The notes: a model not told the origin generated them from the letters alone. A stretch of 64,000 nt of DNA from CAVZOY01 sp963777095 (GCA_963777095.1 CAVZOY010000004.1:248001-312000); one strand, 5' to 3'. Counted from the stretch's first letter, positions 18,467 through 27,168 are shown. Translations and numbers: made by a program.

Positions 18467-20059
18467 GTGAGTGGCCCTGGCGGCGGCCAGTTCTGGGCCG
18501 GCCCCGAACCATCGGCAGTACGCGCTGCTCTGGCGGCGTTGGCCGCGAGCTACACGGTGGCCATGGATCGACCGGTTGCCACGCGCACGATGTGGCTGGA
18601 CAGCATCGACCTGCGGCTGTACCGCAGCGGGATGGCGCTGACGGCCGTCGAAGGCCCGGACGGCGGCGGATGCATGCTGGAGCTCAGCCGCACCGACGGT
18701 GCGACGGTCACGGCCGGGCCCGACACCCTCGGTTGGCCGCGCTTGCTGTCGCGTCTTCCCGACGACCTGCGCCCGCACCTCGAGCCGGTCCTCGGGGTGC
18801 GCGCTCTCCTGCCGATGGTCGAGGCATCGGGGACGTCCGTCACCGGCAGGTTGCTGGACGTCGAGGGCAAGACCGTGTTGCGGTTGATCCACGAACGTCC
18901 GGCCACCATCTCCGGCAGCCGCGACCGGCCGCCGGGGGGCCTGTGGTTGATCCCGCTGCGGGGGTACGACGCGGTCGCCGAGTGCGCCGCCCGTATCGCG
19001 CTCCGGGCGGGGCTGGTTCCTGACACGCCCTCGCGCTACCCGGCGGCGTTGCGCGCCGCGGGAGTCGATCCCGACGCGCCCTCGAGGCCCGTGATGGAGA
19101 CCGGTCTTCCCGCCCGCGTGGCGGTGGCCAGGGTGCTGCTGTCCTTCCTCGGCGAGCTGGAGGCCGCCGTGGACGGAACGGTCAGCGATGTCGACGTCGA
19201 GTTCCTGCACGACCTCCGGGTCGCGGTCCGGCGCAGTCGCTCGGCGGTCAAGCTGCTCGGCGACGTCCTGCCGCGGGCTCTGGTCGCGTGGGTGACACCG
19301 CAATTGAAGCTGCTCGGCGATCTCACGACGCCGTCGCGCGACCTCGACGTCCTTCTCCAGGAGCTCCCGGCCCTGATGGCTGGTCTGACGAGCGGCCGGC
19401 GCGAGGACGTGGAACCGCTGGTGCTTCACCTCACCGGGCTCCGGGCGGACGAGCGGCGCAGGCTCGTGGTCGGCCTGCGGTCACCGCGGTTCGAGCGGTT
19501 CCGTGCACGATGGCGCGCCTCGCTGCTGGTGCTGGCGACCTGGGACGGGCAGCCCTGTGCGGGGCCGACCGCGGCCGAGATGGTTGTGGAACGGCTCGAC
19601 CGCGCGCATCGTCGTGTTCTCCGCCGCGGCTCGCGGATCACGGACGCGTCGCCGGCCGAGGACCTGCACGACCTGCGCAAGCGGGCCAAGGAGCTGCGCT
19701 ACCTGCTGGAGACCTTTCCCCCGACGACGGATCCGGCCGACGCTCGCGTCGCCATCAAGGAGTTGAAGGCCTTGCAGGACGTGCTCGGGACGTTCCAGGA
19801 CAGCGAGGCCCAGCGCGAGGCGCTCTACTCACTCGCCACCGACATGATGGCCACCGACGGCGCCTCCGCCCGGACGATGTTCGCGATGGGGGAGATCGCG
19901 GCCCGGCTGCAGGAGGACCAGGACACGTCGCGCGCCCAGTTCGCCGCCATGTTCGAGCGGTTCTCGCATCGGTCGGCGCAGCGTCGGACGGCCCAGCCAG
20001 GACCGCGCCGTACGGCGCCGGCGGAGCCGACCACCGCAATGACAGGAGCGGCGCGGTGA
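18467..20059 (+). CDS. CYTH-like/CHAD domain protein, putative polyphosphate-binding
   Basis: 530 residues from GTG 18467, preceded by GAGAGGA (18454-18460). The N-terminal 200 residues look like a degenerate CYTH/triphosphate-tunnel domain (RTMWLDSIDLRLYRSGMALTAVE). The rest is a CHAD domain with its two hallmark basic helices: FLHDLRVAVRRSRSAVKLL and DLHDLRKRAKELRYLLE. CHAD helical bundles bind polyphosphate and locate to polyphosphate granules in characterised bacteria. The stop overlaps the GTG of the following ParA gene (GTGA), so the two are translationally coupled. A role in polyphosphate-granule binding with ParA-driven placement is inference. Confidence 0.88.
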   Translation: MSGPGGGQFWAGPEPSAVRAALAALAASYTVAMDRPVATRTMWLDSIDLRLYRSGMALTAVEGPDGGGCMLELSRTDGATVTAGPDTLGWPRLLSRLPDDLRPHLEPVLGVRALLPMVEASGTSVTGRLLDVEGKTVLRLIHERPATISGSRDRPPGGLWLIPLRGYDAVAECAARIALRAGLVPDTPSRYPAALRAAGVDPDAPSRPVMETGLPARVAVARVLLSFLGELEAAVDGTVSDVDVEFLHDLRVAVRRSRSAVKLLGDVLPRALVAWVTPQLKLLGDLTTPSRDLDVLLQELPALMAGLTSGRREDVEPLVLHLTGLRADERRRLVVGLRSPRFERFRARWRASLLVLATWDGQPCAGPTAAEMVVERLDRAHRRVLRRGSRITDASPAEDLHDLRKRAKELRYLLETFPPTTDPADARVAIKELKALQDVLGTFQDSEAQREALYSLATDMMATDGASARTMFAMGEIAARLQEDQDTSRAQFAAMFERFSHRSAQRRTAQPGPRRTAPAEPTTAMTGAAR

Positions 20060-20808
20060 AGGTCGTTGCCACGTACAACATCAAGGGGGGCGTCGGGAAG
20101 ACGTCGGCCGCGGTCAACATCGCCTACTTCGCGGCCCGCGACGGTCTGCGCACCCTCCTGTGGGACCTCGATCCGCAGGGCTCGGCCACGTACCTGTTCA
20201 GGGTCAAACCCAAGGTGAAGGGAGGCGGTCACGCCCTGGTCAGGGGAAAGCGCACCTTGGACGACGGGATCAAGGGAACCGATTTCGACCAGCTCGATCT
20301 GATGCCGGCGGACTTCAGCTACCGCAACCTCGATCTGGACCTGGATTCGACGAAGAGATCCACGGATCGGATCCGCCGCCTGCTCGCGCCCCTGAAGAAG
20401 GAGTACGACCTGGTCGTCCTCGACTGCCCGCCGAGCGTGTCCCTGGTCTCGGAGAACGTCGTCCACGCCTGCGACGTGCTGCTCGTCCCCCTGATTCCGG
20501 CCATGCTCTCGGTGCGCACCTACGACCAGCTCATCGACTTCGTCGACACGATGCCGGGGCGGAAGCCGCAGGTGATGGGCTTTCTGTCGATGGTCGACCG
20601 CCGCAAGAAGGCCCATCGCGAGTTCACCGAGCGGCTGCCCAACGATCACGCGTCCGTCGTCCCCGAGGCGATCCCGAGTCGGGTGGTGATCGAGCAGATG
20701 GCCGACGAGCGCGCCCCGGTTGCGGCGTTCGCGCCGGCCAGCTCCGCGACAGCCGCCTACGAGGCGCTCTGGGCACGGGTGCAGTCGTGCTTGAACGGCA
20801 CCGGCTGA
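20056..20808 (+). CDS. ParA-family ATPase coupled to CHAD protein
   Basis: 250 residues. The deviant Walker A KGGVGKTSAAVNIA (two lysines), LLWDLDPQGSATYLF (switch I/Walker A') and DLVVLDCPPSVSLVSENVV (Walker B) define a ParA/Soj cargo-positioning ATPase. The length lacks the N-terminal DNA-binding extension of plasmid ParAs. No parB or parS is nearby; the partner by operon structure is the CHAD protein (4-bp overlap). By analogy with McdA and other ParA-type systems that position non-DNA cargo on the nucleoid, the cargo may be a polyphosphate body (inference). Converges on the Kai operon with a 37-bp gap. Confidence 0.88.
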   Translation: MKVVATYNIKGGVGKTSAAVNIAYFAARDGLRTLLWDLDPQGSATYLFRVKPKVKGGGHALVRGKRTLDDGIKGTDFDQLDLMPADFSYRNLDLDLDSTKRSTDRIRRLLAPLKKEYDLVVLDCPPSVSLVSENVVHACDVLLVPLIPAMLSVRTYDQLIDFVDTMPGRKPQVMGFLSMVDRRKKAHREFTERLPNDHASVVPEAIPSRVVIEQMADERAPVAAFAPASSATAAYEALWARVQSCLNGTG

Positions 20809-20845
20809 CGCCCACCCGCTGCGCCAGCCCCGGAGTCGACGCGAT

Positions 20846-22567
20846 CTACGGCCGTGGACTGCCGGCGGGCAGGACGCGGAGCACGAGCAGGCAGACGTCG
20901 TCCTCGTGCTCGAGGTCGGGCAGCAGCCGGTTCATCAGGGTCGTGCAGACGGTCTCCGCGGACTGGCCGCGCAGGTCGCCCGCCGCCCGGGCGAGGGCGG
21001 CGAAACCCTCGTCCAGGTCACGGTCCCGCCGCTCGATCAGGCCATCCGTGTAGAGCACGAGCACGTCGCCCGGCTCGACCGCCGCGTGTGCGTCGGTGTA
21101 GCGGGCCCGGGCCGCCGGCACGGCGCCCAGCATCACGCCGGCCGGGCAGGACAGGAGGCGGACGCCGGCCGCGCCGATCAGCAGCGGCGGCGGATGGCCC
21201 CCGCACGACCACCGGAACATGCGAAGCGCTGAGTCGATGCGACCGAACAGCGCGGTTGCCAGGCCCTTGTCACCCAGGCCGGTGATCAGCCGGTTGAGCC
21301 GCGCGAGGACCTCGGCCGGGGGATCGTCGCTGAACGCGTAGGCCCGCAGGGCGTTGCGTACCTGGCCCATCGTGGCGGCGGCGTCCAGGTCGTGACCGAC
21401 GACGTCCCCCGTGGCGACGGCCAGGCTGCCGTCGGGCAGGCAGAAGGCGTCGTACCAGTCGCCACCGACCAGGGACGGCATGTCGGCGGGCAGGTAGCGC
21501 GCGGCGAGCTCCACCCCGGCGACCGCGGGCAGCCGGGCCGGCAGGACCGCCCGCTGCAGCGACTCCTTGACCCGGTGCTCCTCGGCCAGCTCCATCGTCT
21601 GGCTCATCAGCGCCGCGCGGGCCTCCATCACGGCTGTCGCCGCCCGGCGCTGCTCCGTCACGTCCTGCGTCGTGCCGCGCATCCCGGCCACCGCGCCGTC
21701 GGCATCGGAGACGACCTCTCCGCGGGTCACGGTCTGGCGCACGTCCCCGTCGGCGTGGACGACCCGCTGCTCGACGACGAACGGCAGGCGGTCGGCGAGC
21801 GCGCGTTCGCGCGCAGTGGTGGCCAGCGAGGCGTCCTCGGGGTGGAAGAAGGCGGCCAGGGTCGTGCGCAACAACGTTCCGCTCGGCGTGGGATCGATGC
21901 CGAGGATGCGGAACACCTGGGTGGAGCAGGTGATCTCGTCGGTCGCCGGGTTCCAGAACCAGCTGCCGATCCGGCCGATCCGCTGCGCCTCCTCGAGTTC
22001 GTGCGCGGAGCGGCTCAGCTCGGCGTAGGCGCCGGCCAGTTCCTCCTCGCCGCGGCGCCGGTCGGTGAGGTCGGCGAGGACGAGGCACCGGACGATGACG
22101 CCCTCGATGTCCAGGCCGGTCACCGAGGCGAGCACCGGCACGGCGGAGCCCTCCGCGTGGACCAGCTCGAGCTCCTCCTGGTGGGTGGTGCCGGGCGCGG
22201 TCGTGGCGAGCAGGGACAGGAGCGCGTTCGCCGCGGACGCGTCGACGAGCTCGGTGACGTCCCGGCCGAGGAGCGCGGCGCGGTCGGCGCCGACCAGCTC
22301 GGCCAGCCGCAGGTTGGCGTAGAGGATGATCCCGCGCTCGGAGACGGTGACGGCGCCGTCGCCCATCCCCTCGACGATGACCCGGTAAGGCCGATCGGCG
22401 CTGACCAGCGTGTACAGCTGGTGACCCTGTGGGCCGCCCAGCACGACCGCGTCGACGTCCCCTGCCCGGATGGCGGTGAGTGCTCTGTCCAGCTCCTCGA
22501 TCTGGGTGCGGAGATTGCCGAGCTCGTCGGCCGGCCCGCCGACGCCGTCCGCGGTTGGGCGGGTCAC
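20846..22567 (-). CDS. Two-PAS-domain PP2C (RsbU/SpoIIE-type) serine phosphatase
   Basis: 573 residues, last gene of the Kai operon; GTG 22567 overlaps the preceding kaiB-like stop by 4 bases. A short N-terminal coiled helix (LGNLRTQIEELDRALTAIRAGDVDAVVL) leads to PAS1 (about 60-170, PYRVIVEGMGDGAVTVSERG) and PAS2 (about 195-310, IGRIGSWFWNPATDEITCS...FFHPED). The PP2C/SpoIIE domain (about 335-570) has VGGDWYDAF, GDVVGHD, LYTDGLIERRD and DDVCLLVLR, which supply the metal-binding aspartates. Such enzymes dephosphorylate STAS anti-sigma antagonists in partner-switching systems. Its place in the operon suggests it is the output or modulator of the KaiBC timer (inference). Confidence 0.9.
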   Translation of the reverse strand: MTRPTADGVGGPADELGNLRTQIEELDRALTAIRAGDVDAVVLGGPQGHQLYTLVSADRPYRVIVEGMGDGAVTVSERGIILYANLRLAELVGADRAALLGRDVTELVDASAANALLSLLATTAPGTTHQEELELVHAEGSAVPVLASVTGLDIEGVIVRCLVLADLTDRRRGEEELAGAYAELSRSAHELEEAQRIGRIGSWFWNPATDEITCSTQVFRILGIDPTPSGTLLRTTLAAFFHPEDASLATTARERALADRLPFVVEQRVVHADGDVRQTVTRGEVVSDADGAVAGMRGTTQDVTEQRRAATAVMEARAALMSQTMELAEEHRVKESLQRAVLPARLPAVAGVELAARYLPADMPSLVGGDWYDAFCLPDGSLAVATGDVVGHDLDAAATMGQVRNALRAYAFSDDPPAEVLARLNRLITGLGDKGLATALFGRIDSALRMFRWSCGGHPPPLLIGAAGVRLLSCPAGVMLGAVPAARARYTDAHAAVEPGDVLVLYTDGLIERRDRDLDEGFAALARAAGDLRGQSAETVCTTLMNRLLPDLEHEDDVCLLVLRVLPAGSPRP

Positions 22568-22889
22568 TGGTCTGCCGGTGCGGATGGCTGCGATGGCGGC
22601 GGACCCAGGTCGAGTCCGGCGCGGAGCCGGTCGACGTCGGCGAGGTCTCCCACGAGCTGACGCGGCGGCGCGGGCAGCCGTCTGACCAGGGTGGGTACGG
22701 CCACGATCCGGTCCTGGCCGGCGCGGTCGGGTTCGTCGGTGACGTCGACCACCTCGAGCTCGACCTGGCCCGCGAGTTCTTCGTCGCAGAGGCGTGGACG
22801 GTCTCGAGGGCCTGCGCCGAGTGGGGGGAGGCGCCGCTGACGTACAGCGTCAGCGACCAGCGGCGGTGGTCGCCGTCCGGGGCCGTCAC
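22564..22889 (-). CDS. Second KaiB-like protein (one-base frameshift)
   Basis: GTG 22889 overlaps the upstream kaiB stop (GTGA). Residues WSLTLYVSGASPHSAQALETV match the first KaiB strand and helix; after a break near 22792 the other frame gives RLCDEELAGQVELEVVDVTDEPDRAGQDRIVAVPTLVRRLPAPPRQLVGDLADVDRLRAGLDL, the rest of a KaiB domain, with an Ala/Pro-rich tail. One missing base (gtcc-acgc, expected V-R-R-L-C-D) explains the break. It is more divergent from cyanobacterial KaiB than its neighbour, as in KaiB paralogues of other bacteria. It may compete with KaiB for KaiC or act with the PP2C protein (inference). Confidence 0.82.
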
Positions 22890-23224
22890 TGCTGGCCCCC
22901 GGCGCTGCGCAGCTGCAACCCGACCAGCAGCTTCTCGGTGTCCGACAGGTCGCCGATGATCTTGCGGACGGGCTCGGGGAGCTTCCGGACCAGCGTCGGG
23001 ACGGCGATGATCTCGTCCCCCCGGGCGAGCTGGGGATTCTCGAGGAGATCGACCAGCTCGATCCGGTACCGCCCGGGGAGGTACTCCTCGCAGGTGCGGC
23101 GCAGGTTCTCCACCGCGCGCACCGACTTCGGGCTGTGCCCGGCGAGGTAGAGGCGGAGTTCGTACATCGGTGCCGAGCCGGACCCGTCGTCCTGGGCTGG
23201 GCCGTTGGCGTCCATGTCACCCAT
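22886..23224 (-). CDS. kaiB: Circadian clock/timer protein KaiB
   Basis: Thioredoxin-like fold-switching KaiB: MYELRLYLAGHSPKSVRAVENL, RIELVDLLENPQLARGDEIIAVPTLVRKLPEPVRKIIGDLSDTEKLLVGLQLR. The segment P-V-R-K-I-I-G-D-L-S-D-x-E-K-x-L-x-G-L is nearly identical to cyanobacterial KaiB. Three starts are possible: ATG 23224 (8-base overlap with kaiC), ATG 23215, and ATG 23167 (MYEL, the conventional N-terminus). KaiB binds the CI ring of KaiC after ATP hydrolysis and promotes its dephosphorylation or disassembly. It is second in the operon, followed by a KaiB paralogue; no kaiA is present in the window. Confidence 0.93.
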   Translation of the reverse strand: MGDMDANGPAQDDGSGSAPMYELRLYLAGHSPKSVRAVENLRRTCEEYLPGRYRIELVDLLENPQLARGDEIIAVPTLVRKLPEPVRKIIGDLSDTEKLLVGLQLRSAGGQQ

Positions 23225-24911
23225 CCCGAGTTGCGGGTGAACCGTCGGCGGATCCGCTCTCGCGTCGGCGGGCGAGGCTCTCCCGGTCCGCGGCGCGAGC
23301 GGTCGCGCCGCGGGATTCCGCGGCCGCCAGTCGCTCGAGCTCGGCGCTCTCGGTCGCCAGTTGCGCGCGGAGGGCCGCGACCTGGGCGTCGACCTCGGCG
23401 GTGCGCCGCGCGAGGGCCATGCGTCTCCGCTCCAGCTCGGCGCTCCGGTCGGCCGCGGCCGCGCGCTCCTCGGCGGCCTGTGCCAGGCGGGCCGAGCCGG
23501 TCAGCACACCTCGGGCGCCCATGGTGACGTCCAGCAGTTCGGCGCCGTGGTCGGTGAGGAGGAACTCGCGCACCTGGTTCGAGTGCGCCGTCCCCCGGCT
23601 CTTCATCACGAACAGCAGCCGGTTGCGTTCCCCGTCGCTCTCCACGTTGCGCAGCAGCAGCCAGGTGTCGACCACCGACGAGACCGCCACGGAGCTGGAC
23701 TCCCGCTGCGCGTCGTGACTCAGGCTGGTCAGGATCCCGGTGATGCCCCGCGACTTCATCATGTCGACCTCGCGGACGACGGCCGACGTCACTTCCGACT
23801 CCGCGCCCACATTGCTGAGGCTGCCGACCGCGTCGAGGACGGCGATGGTCGGTTCGCTCTCCTCCAGCAGCCGCTCGATCCCCGACAGATGCGCCTCGAG
23901 GCCGAATGCGGTCGCCCGCTCACCCCACAGCCGCAGCAACCCGGCGTCCACCCACCGGCCCAGGTCGATGCCGACGGATCTCAGGTTGCGGATGATCTGG
24001 CCGGGCGATTCCTCGAAGGACACGAAAAGAGCCGATTCGCCACGGGCGCAGGCCGCGTCGACCGCGGAGGCCGCCAGCGTCGTCTTGCCGGTGCCGGCGG
24101 TGCCGGTGGTCAGGACGGTGGAGCCGCGGTAGACGCCGCCGCCCAGCATCTCGTCCAGTTGCGGCACACCCAACGACACCCGTTCGGTGGAGACCTCGTA
24201 GGTGAGCGCGGTGGAGGTGATGGGCCAGACCCGCAGGCCCCGGTCGGTGACCAGGAACGGGTACTCGTTGGTGCCGTGCACCGAACCGCGGTACTTCACC
24301 ACGCGCAGCCGCCGGGTGGCGATCTCGTCGTGCATCCGGTGGTCGAGGACGAGCACGCAGTCCGACGCGTACTCCTCGATGCCGTACCGGGTCAGCTGCC
24401 CTTCCCGGCCACGCTCGCCGGTGATCACCGTGGTGAGCTCGTGGTCCTTCAGCCACCGCAGCAGCCGGCTGAACTCGTTCCGCACGATCGCCTCGTCGCC
24501 CAGTGCGCCGAACAGCACCTCGATCGTGTCGAGGACCACTCGTCGGGCGCCCACCGACTGCACCGCGGACGCCAGGCGGATGAACAGGCCGTCGAGGTCG
24601 AAGTCTCCCGTGGTCACGATCTCGGACGCATCGATCTGTACCGAATCGACGACCAGGCGCCCGTCGGCCTCGAGTCGGGCCAGGTCGAAGCCGAGCGAGG
24701 CCACGTTCGCCGTCAGGTCGGCGGCCGACTCCTCGAACGCCAGGAGAACGCCCGGCTCGTCGAACTCCTGTGCACCTCGTACCAGGAACTCCAGCCCGAA
24801 CAACGTCTTGCACGAACCCGGGCCCCCGGTGACCAGGGTCGCCCGGCCGTGCGGCAGCCCACCTCCGGTGAGCTCGTCGAACCCGCGGATGCCCGTCGGC
24901 GCCTTGGCCAA
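23217..24911 (-). CDS. kaiC: KaiC timer ATPase/autokinase with C-terminal coiled coil
   Basis: Two RecA-like domains. CI: GGPGSCKT at residues 29-36 (the usual Gly before Lys is Cys), catalytic EE at 60-61. CII: GTAGTGKT at 270-277, EE at 300-301. The phosphosite region SSSVAVSSVVDTWLLLRNVE (405-424) aligns with SHISTITDTIILLQYVE of Synechococcus, placing Ser411-Ser412 at the S431/T432 positions. Residues about 475-545 form a charged coiled coil (AEERAAAADRSAELERRR...), as in KaiBC-only timers such as Rhodobacter KaiC. The TTG 24911 frame is intact, but an ATG at 24963 with GGGAGG upstream is out of frame by one base; a 1-base indel near 24915 may hide the true start. First gene of the operon. 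Confidence 0.93.
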   Translation of the reverse strand: MAKAPTGIRGFDELTGGGLPHGRATLVTGGPGSCKTLFGLEFLVRGAQEFDEPGVLLAFEESAADLTANVASLGFDLARLEADGRLVVDSVQIDASEIVTTGDFDLDGLFIRLASAVQSVGARRVVLDTIEVLFGALGDEAIVRNEFSRLLRWLKDHELTTVITGERGREGQLTRYGIEEYASDCVLVLDHRMHDEIATRRLRVVKYRGSVHGTNEYPFLVTDRGLRVWPITSTALTYEVSTERVSLGVPQLDEMLGGGVYRGSTVLTTGTAGTGKTTLAASAVDAACARGESALFVSFEESPGQIIRNLRSVGIDLGRWVDAGLLRLWGERATAFGLEAHLSGIERLLEESEPTIAVLDAVGSLSNVGAESEVTSAVVREVDMMKSRGITGILTSLSHDAQRESSSVAVSSVVDTWLLLRNVESDGERNRLLFVMKSRGTAHSNQVREFLLTDHGAELLDVTMGARGVLTGSARLAQAAEERAAAADRSAELERRRMALARRTAEVDAQVAALRAQLATESAELERLAAAESRGATARAADRESLARRRESGSADGSPATRDG

Positions 24912-24963
24912 CGCGGACCTGATGGACGGCGCTCATCCCCGGCGGGTGGATCGTCGCCGCCAT

Positions 24964-25416
24964 ATGACCTCCCGCGTGGATTCGATCAAGCTAGTCGCGA
25001 TCATCCGCGCGGCGGAAGGGATCAGCGCTGCCGCCGACGAGCCCTCGGTCGTGCATCGCTAGCGGTGCGGCACGTGGTCAGCGCCGATCAGCACCCGTCC
25101 GGGCTGGACCCGCCGTCGTGGCCCGGTCCCACCGGGCGGTCGAGCCCCTGCATGCAGCACGCGGCCCATCACCCGAAGTCAACGGGTCAAGCATCAGGCG
25201 GAACAGCACACAGCGAAGCGCAGGCCGGTGTAAGCGATCAGGAGGATGAGGTCGTCGTCCTCTGCGGCTGAGTCGGCGAGACGCTCAACTTCGTCGGGCT
25301 CCTGCTGAATGACACGCGGGAGTGGCACACGGTGGGCGGATTGCGCGGGATGGCACGTTCTCGTCCCTCAGCAGCGCGCGGACCGATATTCTGCGTTCTG
25401 TACCGGAGGACAGCGC
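24964..25416. other. Intergenic region between divergent kaiC and luxR-type genes
   Basis: 453 bases without a supported gene. It must hold both divergent promoters. GC content is lower than in the genes. I saw no recognisable -35/-10 pair, riboswitch or repeat; short ORFs here lack coding character. GGGAGG at the kaiC side and CGGAGGA at 25404-25410 are the ribosome-binding sites of the flanking genes. Confidence 0.6.
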
Positions 25417-27027
25417 GTGGACGAACAAGGGGACACCCTGACACTCGCGCAGCGGGCTTACGCCTCGCGCGACTGGCCCACCGCTGTCACGCACTTCGAC
25501 GCTGTCGCCTCCGAGCACTTCACCGCCGACGACCTCGCGGCCTACGCCGACGCCGTGTGGTGGGTAGGTCGCGTCGACGACAAGCTGCGGCTCGGCGCTG
25601 CCGCATGCGATGCCCTCGAGGCCGAGGCGCGACCAGCCGAAGCAGCGATGACTGCGTTCTCGCTGGGGGTCTGCCACCTGGCCCGTGGCGAGGAGGAACA
25701 GTCCAGGGGCTGGCTAGGTCGCGCCGGTCGCCTGGTGACGGGGCTCCCGGAGGGCCCGGTGCACGGACATCTGATGCTGTTCACGGAGGTCGAGGGGAAT
25801 CTCCTGGCCGGTCGGCCGGCCGCGGCGCTCGACGCAGCGCGTCGAGGGCAGGAGATCGGCCGCCGGTACGACGACGCCGGCCTGCTGGCCCTCGGTCTTC
25901 AGAGCGAAGGCCGGGCACTGATCCAGTCTGGCCACATGGTCGACGGGCTGACTCTGCTCGACGCGGCGATGGTCAGCGTCCGGAACGGCCAGATCGATCC
26001 CTTCATCTCCGGCGTCCTCTACTGCCACACGGTCGCGGCCTGCCATCGGATCGCTGACATACGCCGGATGGTCCACTGGACCGAGCTGACCGAGCAGTGG
26101 CTGGCCACCCTCCCCGCGGCGGTCTTCTTCGAGGGGCTGTGTGCGGTGCACCGCGCCCAGCTACGTCTGCTTCACGGCGAGTGGGACGAGGCCGAGCGCA
26201 GTGCGCTGCGAATCGCGAAGGACTTCGACCGGCAGCGGGTCGACTACGCCGCCGAGGCTTGGTACGTCGTCGCCGAGGTGCGCCGGTTGCGTGGGGACCC
26301 AGACGCCGCCGACGCGTACGACGAGGCGCACGCCCGTGGCCGCGACCCGCAACCTGGGCGGGCGCTGCTGCGGATGCAGCAGGGCGACGCAGCTGGGGCC
26401 GCGACCTCGGTGCGTTCCGCCCTCACCGCGGCAGGCGATGACCCGCTGCGCCGCGCCCCGATCTGTGCGGCGGCGGTCGACATCGCGCTCGCCGCCGGAC
26501 GGCTGGAGGAGGCTGCTGCGGCCGCCTACGAGCTGGCCAGGACGGCAGCGACGTACGCCACCTCGGGCCTGGAGACGATGGCATGCGCCGCGCGCGGCAC
26601 TTTCCTGCTGGCCGAGGGCCGGGCCGAGGAGGCCCTGCCGGTACTGCGCGACGCCTGCCGTCGCTGGCACGACCTGGGTGCCTCGTACGACGCTGCCCGG
26701 ACGTGCTTCCGGCTTGCCGATGCGTACCGGGCGCTCGGTGACGAGGTGTCGGCCGCGGCGGAGCTCGACCGGGCCCACACGGTGTTCGACCAGCTCAGCG
26801 CGTACCGGCCGTCGGCGGAGTCACCGGACGGACTGACCCGGCGCGAGTGCGAGGTGCTCGCCCTCGTGGCCAACGGACGCTCCAACCGGGAGATCGCCGA
26901 GACTTTGGTCATCAGCGATCGCACCGTCGCCCGCCACCTCACGAACATCTTCCACAAGATCGGCGTTTCCTCCCGGACCCAGGCCGCCCGCTACGCGCTC
27001 GACCACCGGGTGACCGCCTCCCGTTGA
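25417..27027 (+). CDS. LuxR-family transcriptional regulator with TPR-like sensor region
   Basis: 536 residues from GTG 25417, with CGGAGGA 6 bases upstream. Most of the protein (about 10-460) is an alpha-helical array of alanine-rich repeats resembling the TPR/MalT-like region of large LuxR regulators, but without the N-terminal P-loop ATPase. The C-terminal 65 residues are a LuxR/NarL helix-turn-helix: GLTRRECEVLALVANGRSNREIAETLVISDRTVARHLTNIFHKIGVSSRTQAARYAL. It is divergent from kaiC and 141 bp upstream of an alpha/beta hydrolase, which may be its target. Effector unknown. Confidence 0.85.
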   Translation: MDEQGDTLTLAQRAYASRDWPTAVTHFDAVASEHFTADDLAAYADAVWWVGRVDDKLRLGAAACDALEAEARPAEAAMTAFSLGVCHLARGEEEQSRGWLGRAGRLVTGLPEGPVHGHLMLFTEVEGNLLAGRPAAALDAARRGQEIGRRYDDAGLLALGLQSEGRALIQSGHMVDGLTLLDAAMVSVRNGQIDPFISGVLYCHTVAACHRIADIRRMVHWTELTEQWLATLPAAVFFEGLCAVHRAQLRLLHGEWDEAERSALRIAKDFDRQRVDYAAEAWYVVAEVRRLRGDPDAADAYDEAHARGRDPQPGRALLRMQQGDAAGAATSVRSALTAAGDDPLRRAPICAAAVDIALAAGRLEEAAAAAYELARTAATYATSGLETMACAARGTFLLAEGRAEEALPVLRDACRRWHDLGASYDAARTCFRLADAYRALGDEVSAAAELDRAHTVFDQLSAYRPSAESPDGLTRRECEVLALVANGRSNREIAETLVISDRTVARHLTNIFHKIGVSSRTQAARYALDHRVTASR

Positions 27028-27168
27028 GCGCCCCGCCACTACGCACAACCGCGTAGCTCCGCGGCCGCAAGTTGGTCAATCGCTCCGATGAGCCGGGCGC
27101 TTCGCGCTGCCTAGCGTCCCGATGAGGGGCGCGCCGAACGGGCGCGCGCAGACAGAAGGAGCGACGAG

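Noticed and set aside
20056..20808. Chromosome or plasmid partition parA near an origin
   Set aside because: No parB, parS sites, dnaA boxes or replication genes are nearby; the coupled gene encodes a CHAD protein.
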